A stretch of DNA of 7,481 nucleotides from Acidobacteriota bacterium (GTDB taxonomy: Bacteria > Acidobacteriota > Terriglobia > Acidiferrales > UBA7541), in contig QHYP01000266.1 of assembly GCA_003224195.1 (NCBI GenBank), positions 1 through 7,481 of the forward strand, given 5' to 3'. The notes beneath the pieces are model-generated. The model saw only the letters and a list, made by a program, of their open reading frames with translations, did no database searches and was not told where the DNA came from. Made by a program: the position numbers and the translations under genes. This document shows, piece by piece, positions 6,616 through 7,481 of the stretch. Numbering within the stretch: position 1 is the stretch's first letter; each line of letters starts with the position of its first letter.

Positions 6616-7481
6616 ATGACCGAAAGAATCAAAAAAGCCTCGCGGCACACGAACCAGAGCGAAGGCTTGATCTTCGAGAAATGCTCGCCGGGAAAACGCG
6701 CGTTCGAGTTGCCTCCGCTCGACGTTCCGCTTGCGGAGCCTGCAAAGGCGCTGGGCGCGCTGCACCGCTCCGGCGGTGTCGAAGGTTTTCCCGAAGTCAG
6801 CGAGATCGAGGTGATCCGCCACTTCACACGGCTATCGACATGGAATTACGCCATTGATCTTGGCATGTACCCGCTTGGGTCCTGCACGATGAAGTACAAC
6901 CCACGTGTGAACGAATTCGTCGCCCGTCTCGATGGAATCGCCACCGAGCATCCCTGCCAGCCGCAGGAGCTTTCACAGGGATGCCTGAAAATCATGCGGC
7001 AGCTCGAGAAGTGCCTCCTCGAAATCACCGGCATGGAGGCCATCACGCTGCAGCCCGCCGCCGGAGCGCAAGGCGAACTGACCGGCCTGCTCTTGATTCG
7101 CGCCTATCTGGAGAAAAAAGGAAATCCGCGCAAGAAAGTCCTTATCCCTGATTCCGCGCACGGCACGAATCCCGCGACAGCGGTGATTGCCGGCTACGAA
7201 GTCGAGAACATCAAATCCGAATCGCACGGGCAAATCGACGTCGAGAAGCTGCGCGAAATCGTCACCGAGGACGTCGCCGCGCTGATGATCACCAATCCTT
7301 CGACGCTCGGGATCTTTGAGGAACGCATCGCCGAAATCGCCGGAATTCTCCACGCCAAGGGCGCGCTGCTGTACATGGACGGCGCCAACATGAACGCGCT
7401 GGCCGGCGTCACGCGTCCTGGCGACCTCGGCGTGGACGTGATGCATCTCAACCTGCACAAGACTTTTTCTACGCCTCACGG
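6616..7481 (+). CDS. gcvPB: Glycine dehydrogenase (decarboxylating) subunit 2, P-protein beta, partial (C terminus beyond the window)
   Basis: GcvPB carries PLP and decarboxylates glycine, handing the remaining aminomethyl group to lipoyl-GcvH. About 288 residues of some 480-500 are present and the frame is open to the last base. Visible blocks: MYPLGSCTMKYNP (84-96), LQPAAGAQGELTG (145-157; GAHGE is commoner, here Gln), PDSAHGTNPA (178-187), MITNPSTLGIFEERI (224-238; Ser where Asn is usual), YMDGANMNA (253-261) and HLNLHKTF (277-284), in which Lys282 (codon 7459-7461) is the expected Schiff-base lysine. The start at 6616 gives MTERIKKASRHTNQSEG. Neither it nor the in-frame ATG at 6574 (adding 14 residues, MGAALCLSATESFT) has a clear Shine-Dalgarno sequence, so the start is not certain. 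It follows gcvPA by 55 bases. Confidence 0.95.
   Translation, partial: MTERIKKASRHTNQSEGLIFEKCSPGKRAFELPPLDVPLAEPAKALGALHRSGGVEGFPEVSEIEVIRHFTRLSTWNYAIDLGMYPLGSCTMKYNPRVNEFVARLDGIATEHPCQPQELSQGCLKIMRQLEKCLLEITGMEAITLQPAAGAQGELTGLLLIRAYLEKKGNPRKKVLIPDSAHGTNPATAVIAGYEVENIKSESHGQIDVEKLREIVTEDVAALMITNPSTLGIFEERIAEIAGILHAKGALLYMDGANMNALAGVTRPGDLGVDVMHLNLHKTFSTPH

Overview
The window is GC-rich bacterial chromosome, densely coding, and almost all of it concerns tetrahydrofolate one-carbon metabolism. A bifunctional formimidoyltransferase-cyclodeaminase of bacterial length, a P-protein split into two subunits, and a small cysteine-rich protein paired with an anti-sigma-like protein together resemble Acidobacteriota. 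That placement is inference from memory of the families and could not be tested here. I see no mobile element, CRISPR array, tRNA or rRNA.

Layout. Bases 1-142 hold a strong hairpin and the leader of ftcD. Bases 143-1671 encode FtcD, but the reading frame breaks near base 342; about 13 bases appear to be missing compared with the family. Bases 1711-2730 encode an exported protein of unknown function, with a strong ribosome binding site 39 bases after ftcD. A short GC-rich palindromic gap (2731-2800) separates it from two convergent minus-strand genes: a 59-residue ten-cysteine protein (3395-3216), then a 141-residue protein that looks like a degraded GHKL/anti-sigma fold (3226-2801), whose GTG start overlaps the stop of the first. 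A 208-base divergent gap (3396-3603) carries a plausible promoter for the right-hand operon. That operon is gcvT (3604-4791), gcvH (4810-5211), gcvPA (5211-6560) and gcvPB (6616 to the window end, partial).

How the genes work together. GcvPA/GcvPB decarboxylate glycine and pass the aminomethyl group to the lipoyl arm of GcvH. GcvT then releases ammonia and forms 5,10-methylene-THF. FtcD would feed the same folate pool from histidine breakdown, transferring the formimino group of formiminoglutamate to THF and cyclising it to 5,10-methenyl-THF. The shared L-protein (dihydrolipoamide dehydrogenase) is not in the window.

I found no clearly new biological system. The points most worth checking are the ftcD frame break, the cysteine-rich/anti-sigma-like gene pair, the exported protein beside folate genes, and a GC-rich irregular stretch in gcvT.
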